Assembly: GCA_964016875.1 (NCBI GenBank)
Contig: OZ024721.1
Span: 191,001 to 255,000, forward strand
Direction: 5' to 3'
DNA length: 64,000 bases
From: Fallopia convolvulus
Taxonomy: Eukaryota > Streptophyta > Magnoliopsida > Caryophyllales > Polygonaceae
Under the pieces are notes generated by a model. It was given only the letters and a program-made list of their open reading frames with translations. It did no database searches and was not told the origin of the DNA. A program made the translations under genes and the position numbers. This document shows, in pieces, positions 35,201-47,820 of this stretch (positions are counted from its first letter, which is position 1; every line of letters starts with the position of its first letter).

Positions 35201-35459
35201 AAGGTGTGTTTGCTCCGATGCTAGTGCCAAAGATACGCTCAAGATCTTGCCAAAGCAAATCACATTCTACCACATGGTTGGAAGCATAAACAAACGAAAT
35301 CGAGATTGATTTGTGGGTTTTAGTTGTTGAAATAGAGCAATGTAACAATGTCTCCAAAAAGATGTCAACTTCTATGACAAAAGACCCAAATGTGTCCGTT
35401 GGACCCAAGCAATTAGTACTTCTATGCCATCCTATTGTTGAGAATATGCATTCCCACAT
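32222..35459 (-). pseudogene. L1-type LINE ORF2, decayed
   Basis: Order on the minus strand: endonuclease (35459-34545, with MGDFNAI near the middle and an SNHSL box), then reverse transcriptase pieces (34389-33101). The pieces include the GAFIKGQNI and KIDLKKAYD blocks, FADD encoded at about 33525, and LPVTYLGVPL. A C-terminal reverse-transcriptase-associated zinc-binding segment follows (32569-32222). The pieces lie in different frames with several stops, so the copy is dead. The 5' part with ORF1 is missing. No clear poly-A tail or target duplication was found. Confidence 0.85.
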
Positions 35460-36762
35460 CTAAAAGTGGAGATTGAACAATACCACTATATAAGTTCATG
35501 GGCTACTCCTCATTTTGCCAATTGATTTTGGGATGAAACCCCGTGGGCTTGTATATTGGGCCCAACATGCATATGCACACGGACGGTCGTGTGCACCCCT
35601 CACGTTAACGACCCACGGACTTCAATACCTATGAGGAGCAACTTTGAAACACAATCAACCTTGTTTCTTCTGACTCTTGTTTCCAAAATGGATAGCATAT
35701 CAACATTGTAATTCTTAACAAACCTAATAACAAAATCACATTTGGTAGCATATATTAGTTATTCCTTTTTAATTCAATAAAGTCAATTATACATTTATAC
35801 ACCTGCTAAAATCGTATTTATTTTTAACCACCCATAAAAAAATCGTATTCGTTGCACAGAACCATCCATATGTCTACTTCGTCACATTTTCTGTTAAAAA
35901 GTATTAAAAGACCATTTTACCCTTACTTTTCAAACAAATTATAGATAATTTTTACCATTTTGCCCTACCCTTGCCTTCGACCTCACCTTTGCCATATCCA
36001 AACGCGTACCTTCACTTACAAGGGCCCAATCAAAAAAAGGCTCAAAGTCTAGGTGTCAAAATCTGGTAACAAGACTCGAAGTCAAAGTGTTCGAATTGAA
36101 TAGGGCGGTTGAAGTAGAAAGTCGGTGATGTGTAAAGGTGGCGAGTGGAGTTGTTCTGGTGTGGGGCAACCAAAAAGAGCTTCTCAAATTTCACCATTGT
36201 ACATTTGCCCTAGGAAGCTTCTAAATTTCAAAATTTTGAAACCTCTTGGTATGAATTTGTCAAAATTATTCCCAAATTTGAGCTCCCCATCCCTTCAAGC
36301 ACTTTTTTTATTTTAAATACACATTGAAATCGTCCTCAATTTCGTATCTAATTTCACTCAGAAGTCTCATCTTTCTTAAAGCATTTGTTCGAGCTCTTTG
36401 AACCATAAATTCTCCAGATCGCTAATTCAATCTTCAAATTAAAGCCAAATTTGAGTTTCCCATGTCCGAATCTATCAAAGTTTCCTAATCCCCCAACCTC
36501 AACTCAACTTGGTTCGAGTTTTGCCATTACTCGAACCCAACCCTTGTACTCGGTCTATTTGCGTCTACAAAGTAGCTTAACAACGTCGAAAACCACTGCC
36601 TTGCACACGCCACTACTATTTTGATTCGCACTTGACGTCGCGGTCCCCTCGTCGTGTCGTGCCACCACCAGCCATATTTGTACGTTAGCTGTTAGCTTGA
36701 GAAAGCAGGTGGGAAGGATTCGGGCCCGCAGACCCAACCCGACCTTTGTTTTCTCTTTTGAT
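35460..36762. other. Intergenic, no gene recognised
   Basis: 35480-35640 resembles LTR-derived sequence: a phrase about ACCACTATATAAGTTCATGG and then GGGATGAAACCCC. The rest has short open frames without recognisable similarity. Confidence 0.4.
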
Positions 36763-36771
36763 ATTAAAAAA

Positions 36772-37666
36772 GGGTTTTGCTATTCGTCGTCCCGGGGCGA
36801 TAAATAAAAATCCTAAAATGGAAAGTAGTTGATAAGATTTGTAATTTTTAAACTCAATTTTCTAATTATATCAACAATATATTTTCCTAACTAATTATGA
36901 ATTACTAGACTTATTTAAAACGTTTTTTAATATAATTTTCTTTTAAATTGTTCCCTAATTATATTTCGTATTGATTAACAAACCAAACTACACTATTTTT
37001 CTCTTATATAATAATGATAGCAACTAATATTTTTTACTGCCAAAAAACATATCTATTTTTTCCATTTTAATTTTAAAACTAAATTTTTGTTAATGAGTAT
37101 GATTATAATTATGACATAATTTTTACCAATTTTATGAGAAAGTATAAAATTTGTAACTCCTAACGTATAAAAAACCTATCAAAACTGGAGCAATTTTAAC
37201 TAACAAATGTAAAACCCAACTACTGTAATACACAATATCATGAATTAACGGTGTGAAAATTATTTATCAAGTTAAAATCAAATACAATATTTATATGTAC
37301 GTACTTATTACGTGAATAAAAATTGAAGCATTGTTGGTAGATACTATAGTATACATGATAATTAAGATACAATGATTTTATAATTTGCGCAAGGAAAAAT
37401 ATTACATAATACATTCTTTAAATAAATAGATTAAAGGAGATTAATTTATTTCTAAAATAATTTTATGAGTAGTTGGTTAGAGAATATTAAGTGATTTTAT
37501 AAATAATTTTAGTAAGTGACTTTACAATATTAGTGAGTAGTTAGTTAGGAAAATATATTGTTTGAGATATTTAAGAAAATTGATTCTAAAAATTACAAAT
37601 CTTATCTACTAATTTCTATTTTAGGATTCTTATTGATCGCCCCCCGGGCGACGAATAGCAAAACCC
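36772..37666. mobile_element. Mutator-like MITE with about 140-bp TIRs
   Basis: Starts GGGTTTTGCTATTCGTCG and ends with its inverted complement. The inverted repeats extend about 140 bases inward (36772-36915 against 37525-37666) with scattered differences. A perfect 9-bp duplication ATTAAAAAA flanks it (36763-36771 and 37667-37675). The 895-base element is AT-rich and non-coding. Confidence 0.85.
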
Positions 37667-38670
37667 ATTAAAAAAAGGTATCAATTAAATTAGATTGTTA
37701 TATATATATATATATGAATACTAGTAAGACCCGTCATGACATTCACGACTTTAGTAATAATAGTATATAGATATATAATCAGTAATATTTCAAAATAATA
37801 GGGGGACAATAGTAAACTCGTCATAGTTAACACAAAATCAAAAAAAGGAGACAAACATGTTGTTATTTGCAAAAAAAAAAGAAAAGTAATTCAAAAAATT
37901 ACTTCAAAAGCGGGTAGTATTTTGCAAATACGGTAATATATATAAGGTGGTTATTTGCAAATTTCTCTTTTTAAGTAATGTCAAATATATGTTCTAATGT
38001 ACATATGATCTAGATATACATTTTAAAAATAAAAAATTACAACAACAACATTGACCCAGTAATAAAATTAATATAGGAACTAAATTTATCTCTTTGACAC
38101 ACTGTAAAAAGTCAATGATGCACTCCAATGAAAAAAGAAAACTAAACCTTAGTAATTGTTCAGACGTGCTGAAACTTGAGTTGAGTTTCAGACGTTTAAG
38201 AATCATACGGACCCATCATAAGCGAAAAGTAAAAAGGTATGGTCGCACCTATTTATATCATACATTGGGGGTCAAAGTTACTAGAACGGCCACTTAATAT
38301 AAATAAGAATCAAGCAGGTAGGAACTGGAGAAATCACACATGCAGGATCACTTAATCAAATAAATAAACAAATAAATTTGAGTAGAGGATAATTTTTTGC
38401 AATAAAAAATTAAGTAGTGTATATAATTACACATAATTAACATATATTGGGCGGGTCAAAGTCAAGGGTGAAAGTGGGGCATGTGTGGACAGGAGGCACT
38501 TTTGAAACGAAATGTCAATATATTGCAATTTGCAAGTGACACATATCCCAAACGTATAATATATTCAACTCCCGCGTTTGACATTAAGAAATGAATAGAT
38601 GGGTGGATAACTGGATATTCAACCAATTAAAACCCTAGCTGCTGGCCTCTCTAATTATTAATCTATCTAG

Positions 38671-38682
38671 TATATATATAAG
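38671..38682 (+). promoter_or_regulatory. TATA box of the chorismate mutase gene
   Basis: TATATATATAAG lies 100 bases upstream of the start codon at 38782. That leaves room for a leader of about 70 bases. No other TATA-like run lies between it and the gene. Confidence 0.5.
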
Positions 38683-38781
38683 TTTCTGAGCTGGTGGAGA
38701 TAGATCGATCTACCGTGGTATTAATACAATATTAATATTAATTAGTGTGTGTAGCTAGGGCGTTTGGTGCAGGTATCAGGT

Positions 38782-40239
38782 ATGGATGTTAAAGCTTGGA
38801 TTGCAAGAAGTGTAGGGATTTTGCTGCTATGTCATTGCTTTCTGAGGTTTGATCGATCTCCAATTCCTAGCTAGCTAGTTTAATAATTAATTTTGGCCTA
38901 GATGTGGATGTGGATTGATCGATCAGTTAATTCTAAAATTAATTAATGATGTAATTGGAATGGGCAGCGGCAGCAGCAATGGTTATGGTAAAGTTAATGC
39001 AGCAGCAGCAAGCAACGACACCGACAGCGCCCTGTCGCTGGACTCGATACGGGAGGTGCTGGTGCGACAGGAGGACACCATCATCTTCGGGTTAATCGAG
39101 AGGGCCAAATTCCCCATCAATTCCAAGGCCTACGGCCATGACACAAGCTTCAGCTTGGCTCACCTCCTCATCAAACAAACAGAAGCACTTGAGGCCAGAG
39201 TATGTATAACTAACTATATTTATTTTTTCATATAATTATAAAGTAGTGGTTTTTGCGTTTAATTTTGACTTGGTATTCAGCTACGTACAGAGTTCAATTT
39301 TCCGGCCGGTGGTAGGTAGCTAGGCTGTTCATATTTCATTTTCTTTATTCATTTTTTATTTTTATTTTTATTTTTATTTTTATTTTTTAAACATGGAGTC
39401 ATGGACCACGTACTTGAAATTTAAGTCATGTACAGATAGGAGGCTAGTACGGAGTATTAATTATTGTTCATTGGCCGGCCGGCCGCGGGTCAGGCTGGTT
39501 TTTCCTAATTAAATATATCATTAATGGTTGTAATATATGCAACATTTAATTAATTTTTGATATGTATCATGCAGTTTGGAAGATATGAAAACCCAGAAGA
39601 GACGCCATTCTTCCCAGACCATCTACCTCATCCGATTGTACCTCCATACAAATTCTCCAATAATGTACGTATAGTGGTTCGAGCGATATATCAACTAACT
39701 ATAATCTGTATGTACGTATGCATGCGCATGTGATTAATGCATGTAACTGTATGTATGTATAGGTCTTGCATAGTGGTGGTGGAGCTTCAGCTGTGAACGT
39801 GAGCAGTGAGATATGGGAGGTGTACATGCAGCAGCTCCTGCCCCTGGTTGCTGCGCAAGGGGACGACGGCAACTACGCTTCCACGGTGGCTGCCGACCTC
39901 ACGTGCTTGCAGGCCCTGGCTCGGAGGATCCACTATGGCAGGTTCGTTGCGGAGGCTAAGTTCCGGGCTGCTCCCCATCAGTACACCCCTCTCATCCGTT
40001 CCAAGAACAAGCACGGCCTGGTGAAGCTGTTGACGGATGACAAAGTGGAGGACATGGTCAAGCAAAGGGTCGCCAAGAAAGCCATGCTTTTCGGCCAGGA
40101 CGTCACCCTCGCCCTCAACACCACCAAGCCGCCATACAAGGTGGACCCCGCCGTCGTCTCCCGCCTCTATAATGACTGGGTTATTCCCCTTACCAAAGTC
40201 GTCGAGCTTCAGTACCTCCTCCGTCGCCTTGATAATTAG
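38782..40239 (+). CDS. Chorismate mutase, 4 exons, with signal-like N-terminus
   Basis: Converts chorismate to prephenate, the branch step toward phenylalanine and tyrosine. Exons 38782-38846, 38968-39199, 39575-39664 and 39763-40239 join in frame into 287 residues. The AroQ-type plant enzyme is recognised by VRQEDTIIFGLIERAKFP (about residues 50-67), GRYENPEETPFF, GDDGNY, CLQALARRIHYGRFVAEAKF and the C-terminal VELQYLLRRLDN. The first exon encodes a short basic then hydrophobic segment (ARSVGILLLCHCFL), which looks like a signal peptide rather than a plastid transit peptide. The classical cytosolic CM2 lacks such a segment. An in-frame methionine near 38959 lies in the intron and would give a shorter form only if transcription started there. 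Codons in exon 4 are GC-rich at the third position. Confidence 0.92.
39349..39389 (+). repeat. (TTTTA)n microsatellite in a chorismate mutase intron
   Basis: About seven TTTTTA/TTTTA units in the second intron. Confidence 0.85.
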
Positions 40240-40749
40240 CTACTTGCAATTATTCATCGTTGTTTGTTTTTTATGATATAAAGATTAATCTTGTTAATCC
40301 CACTACTCATCTCACCGGCCTTATCATCCCATTCATTCCCCAACCAAACTAATAATTATTCTTTCTGAAGATTCGGATGAGTTTATATATTAAGACGGTA
40401 TAATGAGGTGGGTCTTATTAGGATTCTCGGGCCAACCCTTTACATGGTTTAGGGTAATTCTAGTCAGACGCTTGTACCTAGCTAAAAGACTTGATCGAGT
40501 GTTTACTATTATTGTGGGGGCACTTGCTTTGCCCAAATGTTGTCGTTCGCCACTTGCCTCGGTTGTCTTCTGATTTTACGTACTACTCACCTTGCATGGA
40601 GGAGCCTCGTATAATTTATGATAGGTCTCGTCATGGCTTACCAATCCGGATTTTTGACCTTCATCTAACACTCTTGGCAGCGTGATTCCTGTTTTCTACA
40701 GATTTGTGGGTTTTCTAATGAGAATTTTGCTTCAGCACATACATCAAAT

Positions 40750-41082
40750 TTTTTATGGTCGGTTTTGGTTAATTTTGGAACTAAACCTGCTTTACTCAAA
40801 ATCTATAGCATTCACATTCACATGTTCTAATTTAGCATGCCAAATATCAAAAGACTCAACCATTAAGCAGAAGTAGAAGCTTTATTATCAGTCTCAACAT
40901 ATAGCAGATTCAAGCACAACTAAACCGTTCTCAATCATGAAACCCTTTCCCACAAATTCACCATTTTCGCTAATCACTAATTTTCCTCCATCAAAGAGGA
41001 ATCTCAATCCAGCCTTACTTAAAAGTCCACCAAAAATCAAGTTGATAGCGGTGAAATCGTCGTGCAAATCACGGCTATGCAA
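40750..41082 (-). pseudogene. Ty1/copia pol fragment (gag-pre-integrase)
   Basis: The minus strand gives LLSKAGLRFLFDGGKLVIS, GEFVGKG and, further on, DIWHAKLEHVN, matching the segment between protease and integrase of Ty1/copia polyproteins. It is the downstream continuation of the gag and protease pieces at 42500-43706, separated by an insertion. Integrase and reverse transcriptase are absent. Confidence 0.7.
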
Positions 41083-41084
41083 AA

Positions 41085-42480
41085 GAATCCAAACTAACTA
41101 AGAACCATAGTCTTTAGGAAGTCCGGGTCGAATCCACAGGGAGACAGAATTTTATCTTTTATAATGAATTTTGTGTCAAACAAGTAACAAGAGGGTTATT
41201 GTATTTGTAACTAAATCTAAGAATGCAAAACTAACAAAGCAATAAAAGATTATGAAAAACAATAATTAGGAAGATAGCTTAGGCAAACAAATATCCACAA
41301 TCGTATGACAAGTTGATCATAGATTTCACTCAATATCGCATGCACATGGAATTCCAATTCCTTTTCAAAGATAATTAATAGCACAACCAGATACTATCAA
41401 TCCTCACTAATTGAATAACCCTGAAACTATCAAGATTCAATTCAAAAGCAGCAATAAGAATAGGAATATAGGCAGTATACAATTCTAGCATAAAACAACC
41501 AGCTTTTACCCTAAAATGTAAATCAAATCGATCTCTTCTGCATAAGACTAGCACAACCAGATACTAGTACGATGCAGTTGCTACTTTAATCTAGAGATGC
41601 TCAACCAGTAACACTCTAGATCTAGCAATAGATCCAATAACAACAAACCCTAGTTGATCAGGCTAGAAATTGTTGAAATAAATCATAAACATTCAAACAA
41701 GAGATAAGATTAAACCCAGGCAATAGATAAGGAATTAGAAATCTCACAACTTTAATCAAAACGATGCTTCAATTGTTTGACTAAGCAAAGGGCTTAGTTC
41801 TCCATAGAAAAGCTAAAAATTCAAAAGTCTGAAAAGTAGAATGAATAATAGATAAATAGATGAGAGGTGCGACTCTCTAAAACCTTAATATAACAAACTA
41901 GGTCTAAAAGTATCTCCAAAAATATAATATCTCGAAATAATACTGGAAAAGATAGACCAATCAGGAAATAACACGTGGCAAATAAAGATCTCCGTGCATG
42001 TCAGGGGCGGCGGGCGCCGCTGGGTTGGCGGCGGTCGCCGCCAGCAACAGTCAACAACCCTCGGTTCAGCATTCAGGTCACACTTCGGAGGCTGTTTTGA
42101 CTCTCTTCGAGTTGGAATTTGGACTTGGAGTAAAAACATGAATTAAAGCTCTTTGAATTAGCTTTCCAATGATAACAAGTTCAACTTCATCAGACGACTA
42201 TAGCTCCCGAACGAACCCTCACAAGACAGAAGTGTCGAACCAGCAACTCCAATCGATGGCCCGAATTCAAGCGTTCTTTTCCCAATTTTCATTCCTTTCA
42301 CACTTGTTCACTTTAAGACTTGTAAAACAACATAGAACAAGTGCAAAAACCCAAAACTCCTAGACACTCTAATAACTTAAAGAAACTAACTAAAACTACC
42401 TAAAAACAAAACAAACGAAACATAAACATGCATCCTAAACACTACCTATATGCAAGCTATCACAAGTTCTTACGCAAGGA
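41085..42480. mobile_element. Unidentified insertion splitting the copia element
   Basis: About 1.4 kb without coding content lies between the protease and gag-pre-integrase parts of one copia element. It begins near the phrase AGTCCGGGTCGAATCCACAG and ends in adenine-rich sequence (AAACAAAACAAACGAAAC). A GC-rich patch of GGCGGC repeats lies at 42003-42050. I saw no clear terminal repeats or target duplication. Confidence 0.4.
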
Positions 42481-42499
42481 AAGAACATACAACACATTC

Positions 42500-43706
42500 A
42501 TCAAGCATAATTTCTTGCCAGAATTTTCCCTTTACCGACAACTTCGGAGATGTTGGAGTTGCCCATTAAGACATGCTCGCCCTTTTCAGCAGGTTTGTAG
42601 TCGGAAAGGAGCTCTCTGTTGGCGCAAAAGTACCTGGTTGCGCTAGTGTCCACCACCTATTCAGCCATGTCCTCCACATTCACTTCTGAAATCACAACAA
42701 CTAGGTCCTCTTCAGTCAGGTTGGCCTGATTCTGCTCCTGGTTCGGTTTGGGACCATTCTTCTTGAACCAGGCATGGTTGTTCTTTGAACCTTCGTTCAT
42801 GTGGTAACATTGAGCGGCATGGTGTCCTGGCTTGTCGCAAACAAAGCACCCTTCTTTCGCCTTTTCCACCTTTCTTGAAGTTCTAGGTTTTCTTATTTTG
42901 AAGAGCTTTCTGATTTTTTCCAGAGTGTCCAGCAACACCCTTTTTGAACCTGACATTCTTCGGACCAGAAGATTCAACTATGTTAGTCTTAATCGAATGG
43001 CCAGAATTGTTCGAAGGCTTATCTTTGATGCGATTCGCCTCTTCAATCTTCATATGACCGACTAGCTCCTCCAGGGTCAGATTCTTCTTCTTGTGTTTGA
43101 TATGATTGCGATAATTGGCCCACGAATCTGGAAGCTTCTCAATCAGGAAGTTTGCCTAAAGATATTCGTACATCTTAATTCCTTCAACGAGGATGTCGAC
43201 AACAAGATTCTCGTACTCATACACTTGTTCCATTACCGGCTTGTCATCAACAACCTGAAAATGCAGGAACAGACCAGCAATATATTTTTTCTTTCCACCA
43301 TCATCTGAGCCATATTTTTTCTCAAGGGTCTCCCAAATGGACTTAGAAGATTTGTTAGTAAGAAACAAATCAAACAAAGCATTCGACATATGGCTTAGTA
43401 AGATATCCCTCACAGTTTTGTTATCTTGTTCAAACTTTTTAGTTTCAGCAGTAGCCTTTGAGGCAAGATCAGCAGCAGCAAACGCCTCTTCTGGCGATCG
43501 TTGGGAGCCGACAGGAGCCAGAGAAAGTGCCTTCAAAGGGGCTACAGGCAGATCTTTGAGCAGGACGTAATCGACTTTCAATTGCTCGAAGACAATCAAC
43601 AACTTTTGGGATCAGCGGCGGTAATTGGTCTCATCAAGCGGTTCAAGCTTCAACAGATCGAGAAGTTTGATGATTTGGCCCTCCATTCGAATAGAAGCAG
43701 ACATTA
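42500..43706 (-). pseudogene. Ty1/copia gag and protease, broken
   Basis: Gag starts near 43706. The expected tryptophan codon at about 43617 is TGA. The gag core continues to about 43150 (LSHMSNALFDLF, SIWETLEKKY). After a frame break, the zinc knuckle CFVCDKPGHHAAQC is read at about 42850-42810. Protease follows at 42660-42500 with the active-site motif DTSA, preceded by a stop. Gag and protease would form one polyprotein in an intact element; here at least three breaks prevent this. Confidence 0.75.
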
Positions 43707-43799
43707 TATTGTTTCTAATCTGTAAGATAAAAGTCTCTACAAAGCAAATAAACGTTAGTATAAAACGAATGTAGGCCAAAGAAGGTTTATGTGTTACTG

Positions 43800-44160
43800 T
43801 ATTGCGTCGTGGAGAACCCCACTGCATTAGAAACAATACGCCTGGACACAGGTACAAATCCGAACGAGCGTTTGTCCCCCAAGGATTAAGCGCAGCTTCC
43901 CTCGAACCCTTGTACTCAGATAAGAAGGATTGGGAATGGAAAATTCAGAATAGTAGAGAGCTACGAGATTATGATTTTGAGAAAACAAAAGAAGAGAGAA
44001 GTGTTGAATAATTTGGAGAGGTAGCAGTCGTGGGATTAAATAGAACAGAAACTGTTGAGATCTCACGATTTGCTCTCAACCACCCACGAAATCCTCTTCA
44101 ATTGAAAACAGATTTTATATAACTGTTTGACCAATTCAAATGGGTAGTCCCCAATTTTCG
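43800..44160 (-). repeat. Probable copia LTR/leader remnant
   Basis: On the minus strand a TATA context, AGTTATATAAAATCTG (about 44123-44108), is followed by a pyrimidine-rich leader running toward the gag start. The upstream end is lost where the second gag-only element begins. Confidence 0.4.
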
Positions 44161-44249
44161 AAAACAAAAAAAACAAGTTGAAAATAGAGAAGTTGCAAAA
44201 AAGTTATCGTCAAACTAATCCGCAAATCTCGGTGTCGGATCGCCGGACA

Positions 44250-46398
44250 CCCCTAACGACATCTTATGCGAGAGAGCGGTTATGTGGTTCATGGGGTGTG
44301 AATGCCCATCGAGCGAATGATGGTGGTGAGAATTTTGTCGGAGGCTTGGCGCGTTGGATACTTCTATGGAATAGTGTCAATGTCACCATAGCCAGCTTGT
44401 GTTCGGCTTGCTCTTGGGCCAAGGCTCCACCTTGTGCACTCAAAAGATCAAGCAATCTCCCCTTGGTATGCCTTAGGGATCGATTCTCTCCTTCACGCCT
44501 CTCAACACTTTCACTTCAACGTCCACCACGTCGTCGTTTCTTCTCATTGCCCCGGTCACGAGCTGACTCGCGCTTTCTATATAGGTTTTAACGATCTATC
44601 TCGCTATTGCGCGAGTTTTCGCGGCGATTGCTTCAACCGCGACCGCCGTAGGGGCTGCCGCGATCTCCCCAGGCTTGCCGCGACTGCGGCGATGTCCACG
44701 ATCGCGAGAATCCTTCGAGTCATCCGAGGTTGAGCTATCAGATTGGGGATGGTCCGTGGCTTGCAACCTCATGCGCTGGGGTGACTCGCATCGCTCGCCC
44801 CTTAGTCGACCCCTAGGCGCTCTACGGTCATGACGTTGTCAACTTGCATCCCTTCAGATTCCTCATCGTGCTCACCGGCTCGGGACTACGATAGTTATCG
44901 ACGAGTTCAATAACGCTAGTGAGCCGTCGATTATTCCTTTCGATCACTAATTCGCCGACGGGGAACTTTCCTTGAACCTTATCCAAGGAATATTTCAATC
45001 TAGCAATTTCTTCCAAGGCTTGGTTAAGGCAGGACTCTATTTGGTCGTTTTTATTGTGAATCCGCTCATTTTCTCTCAAAGAGGAGTCTATGGCGTGTGT
45101 GAGTTAAGCCTCGTCTTCGTTCTCGGCGGTAGTTGATGCCCTATTGTCGTCGTTTGACCCGGATGTCAAAGATTTGTTAGCGTCACTACGCATGGGATTG
45201 GAACTGGCGTGGCTCGATTGATCATGCTCGTAATGTGGGTTGGTGGAATGAGATTTTAGTTCTCAAATTAGGGTTTGCATGGAATCCAAGATGCAAAGTT
45301 GCGCTCGGCCGTGATCGCGGTTTTTTAGGCCGCGCCCGCAGTTCCACGCCCTGGCTTGCGCGGTTGCCCACACCCTTGTAGGCTTCAATTGCTTTCAAAT
45401 TTTGTAACGCGTATTGCTAACTCCCATAGATGGCCGAACCCTTTAGATTCGACCATATAGCATTACAACCTTCGATTTTGTCGGTTGGCTCGGGCCCTTG
45501 ACGGCTCACACGAAGAGCAACCGCGCACACGGGTGAGGCTAGGTCACGGTTCAGGTTGTCTTCAAGCAAGACTTCTTGCTTGGTGCAGGTTAGAGTTCGA
45601 TCCTCCGAGGGAATATTTGAGTATGCGTGATCGCCTTGGGGTCGCGGTCATAGTTTTCTGGGCAGCGGTCAAAGTTTTTTGGGCCACGATCGCGGTTCTG
45701 GTCGTTGAGAGCACCGCATACGATTTTGATTTGCGCATGTGCTTCGAGACCACGAAAGGTCAATTCTTTTTCTTCAGGTATCGACTCCAACACCATAATT
45801 GCGGCCTTTGCGTGGATCGATTACTCGTTCCCCACGGTCAATGCCAAATGTTAATGCATAAAAATTCGCATTTATGCCCTAATGAATGCTCCTCTTGATT
45901 CGCCATTTTGCCTTCCGTTCCAAACCCTTTCTTCAACCTAGAACCTGCAAAACAATGGAAACAATGGATACATGGGGCGGGGTCCCCCTAATCCACCTCT
46001 AATACCTAAGTCAAAAGAGTATTTTGTCGATTAAACGTCGAGATACGAGGTAAGACTTGCTAGCGAGTTCAACGATTTCTGAATATGCTTACCGTACATG
46101 GAGACATGTATTTATAATGGAAGAAAGGGAGTAAGGGGCCGAAAATCCTCCCTTAGTGTCGGCCAACATGCCTTGTCACTCAAGCAAGCGATTTCTTACT
46201 CCACAATCCACGCGGAAATTCTATCTTTTGACTAAGATAGAATTTTTCATTATAGCGATTTAGTTACCAAAATAAAGAAGATAAAAACTTACCATAATAA
46301 ACACCTTATTTAAAGAAAATGATAACATAATAGATAAAAATACCTTTTTCGCGGAAAATAACATAAATAGGTAATTGCTATTATTTTATCCGCTCACA
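44250..46398 (-). mobile_element. Second, older copy of the gag-only LTR element, truncated
   Basis: Contains the 5' LTR (46398-45849), a degraded primer site, the GC-motif-rich leader, the coiled-coil-like gag N-terminus (45079-44828) and a fragment of the gag core (44455-44264). It then ends at about 44250, so the rest of gag and the 3' LTR are gone. The frames are heavily broken. It keeps GC motifs such as GATCGCGG at 45310-45320 and 45685-45695, showing that the motif is a family trait. Confidence 0.75.
45849..46398 (-). repeat. LTR of the second gag-only element
   Basis: TGTGAGCGG start at 46398 and CA end at 45849, 550 bases, colinear with 28695-29341 with many differences. Where the younger LTR has TACATG/CGTGTA around a 7-base loop, this one has TACATG, loop GAGA, CATGTA (about 46095-46110). 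Confidence 0.75.
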
Positions 46399-46424
46399 AC
46401 CTTGTATTGAAATTAGTATTGAAA

Positions 46425-47820
46425 TGGTTGATGTACCCGTGCCCTACACGGATCTTTAAAAGTAAAACTTATTTTATACATTTATATTATACACATATAT
46501 AGATTTATACCTATGCTTTGATATTATAAAGTAAATATCACTAATTATTTTAAAATGATTAAAATATAACTTAAAAGTATATAATATTAAAATATATGAC
46601 CATAAAGATCGCATAAGAATGTAGAGTAAATATATGTGGACGATTAATTTTAATTTTTTTTAATATATGCTAATTTATTTCTTAAGGATACAATATATCA
46701 TAATATATTCATATATAAGAAAAAAAAGGAGAAATTCGTAATTCAAATTGACAACAGTAGATATTATTTTAAAATAAAAAAATTTAAGATCTCTAAATAT
46801 AATTGTATATTAGTAATATTATTATAATATATATTTTAAAGGATACACTTTTCAAACTTTAAGATCTATATATGTAATTTTATATTAGTAATATTGTTAT
46901 AATATTTATTTTTAAGGATTGTAAATATTAGAAAGAATGAAGGGTAAAGAAGTAAATTGATAAATTAATATGGTTACATGACATAGTTAAGGCAACGACA
47001 AATAGGATAGAGGATTATGAATAGAATATTAATAATCATTTCAAAATAATTTAAATATAATAATTATGTTCCTAATATTTAAAAAAAATAGTAATATTAT
47101 TTTTTAATATTAAAAATGTATTTTATAATGAAGATTATGGTTTTCTCACTTGCTAGATTTTAAGATCTCTAAATATAATTGTATGTCAGTATTAAAATTA
47201 TTTCATAATGAAGTTTATTTTTCTATCACTTGTCAAATTTTGTGATATCTATATATAATTGTATATTAGTGATATTATTATATTCAAAAAAATTATTTCA
47301 TAATGTAGTGTATATTTCTTGCCAAATGTTAAGATCTCTTAATATAATTGTATATTAATAATATTAGTTAATATTATTATATTTAATAAAATTATTCCAT
47401 AATAGATTACACTCTAAACGCAACTTGCCAAAATTTCAGATTAATATATATAATTGTATATTAATAATATAAGGAGTATTATTATAATATATAGATTGTA
47501 AATACTTAAATAAACGAAGGTCAAAAAGATAAATGGAAAAATTAAAATGCATATGTGGCATAGTTAAGACGATGACACGTAGGACAGAGGGATTTGACTT
47601 TAGTAATAGTATATTGATATTGATGATTGATTGATTATCTTTTTAGAGCTGTAATTCTAGAGCTTAATATTTTAGATTCCTAAGAGATTGGTTATTTAAT
47701 ATAAAATGAGCAATCTCTCGAGGGATTAATGTTGTAAATATTACTAAGTGTACACTTTGTAACAAAGTATTAACTTCATATATTTACTTTTAACTAGTTG
47801 TACCCATCGTACCATGTACG
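46425..47820 (-). mobile_element. Cluster of Helitron remnants, family A
   Basis: Family A 5' blocks lie on the minus strand at about 47615-47530 and 47010-46970. A degenerate 3' hairpin CCGTG / CACGG lies at 46437-46451. A further 3' end with hairpin CGTAC / GTACG and CTAG lies at 47794-47820 and belongs to an element extending to the right. Between them, AAGATCTCTAAATATAATTG followed by TATATTAGTAATATT recurs about six times. No coding sequence. Confidence 0.45.
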
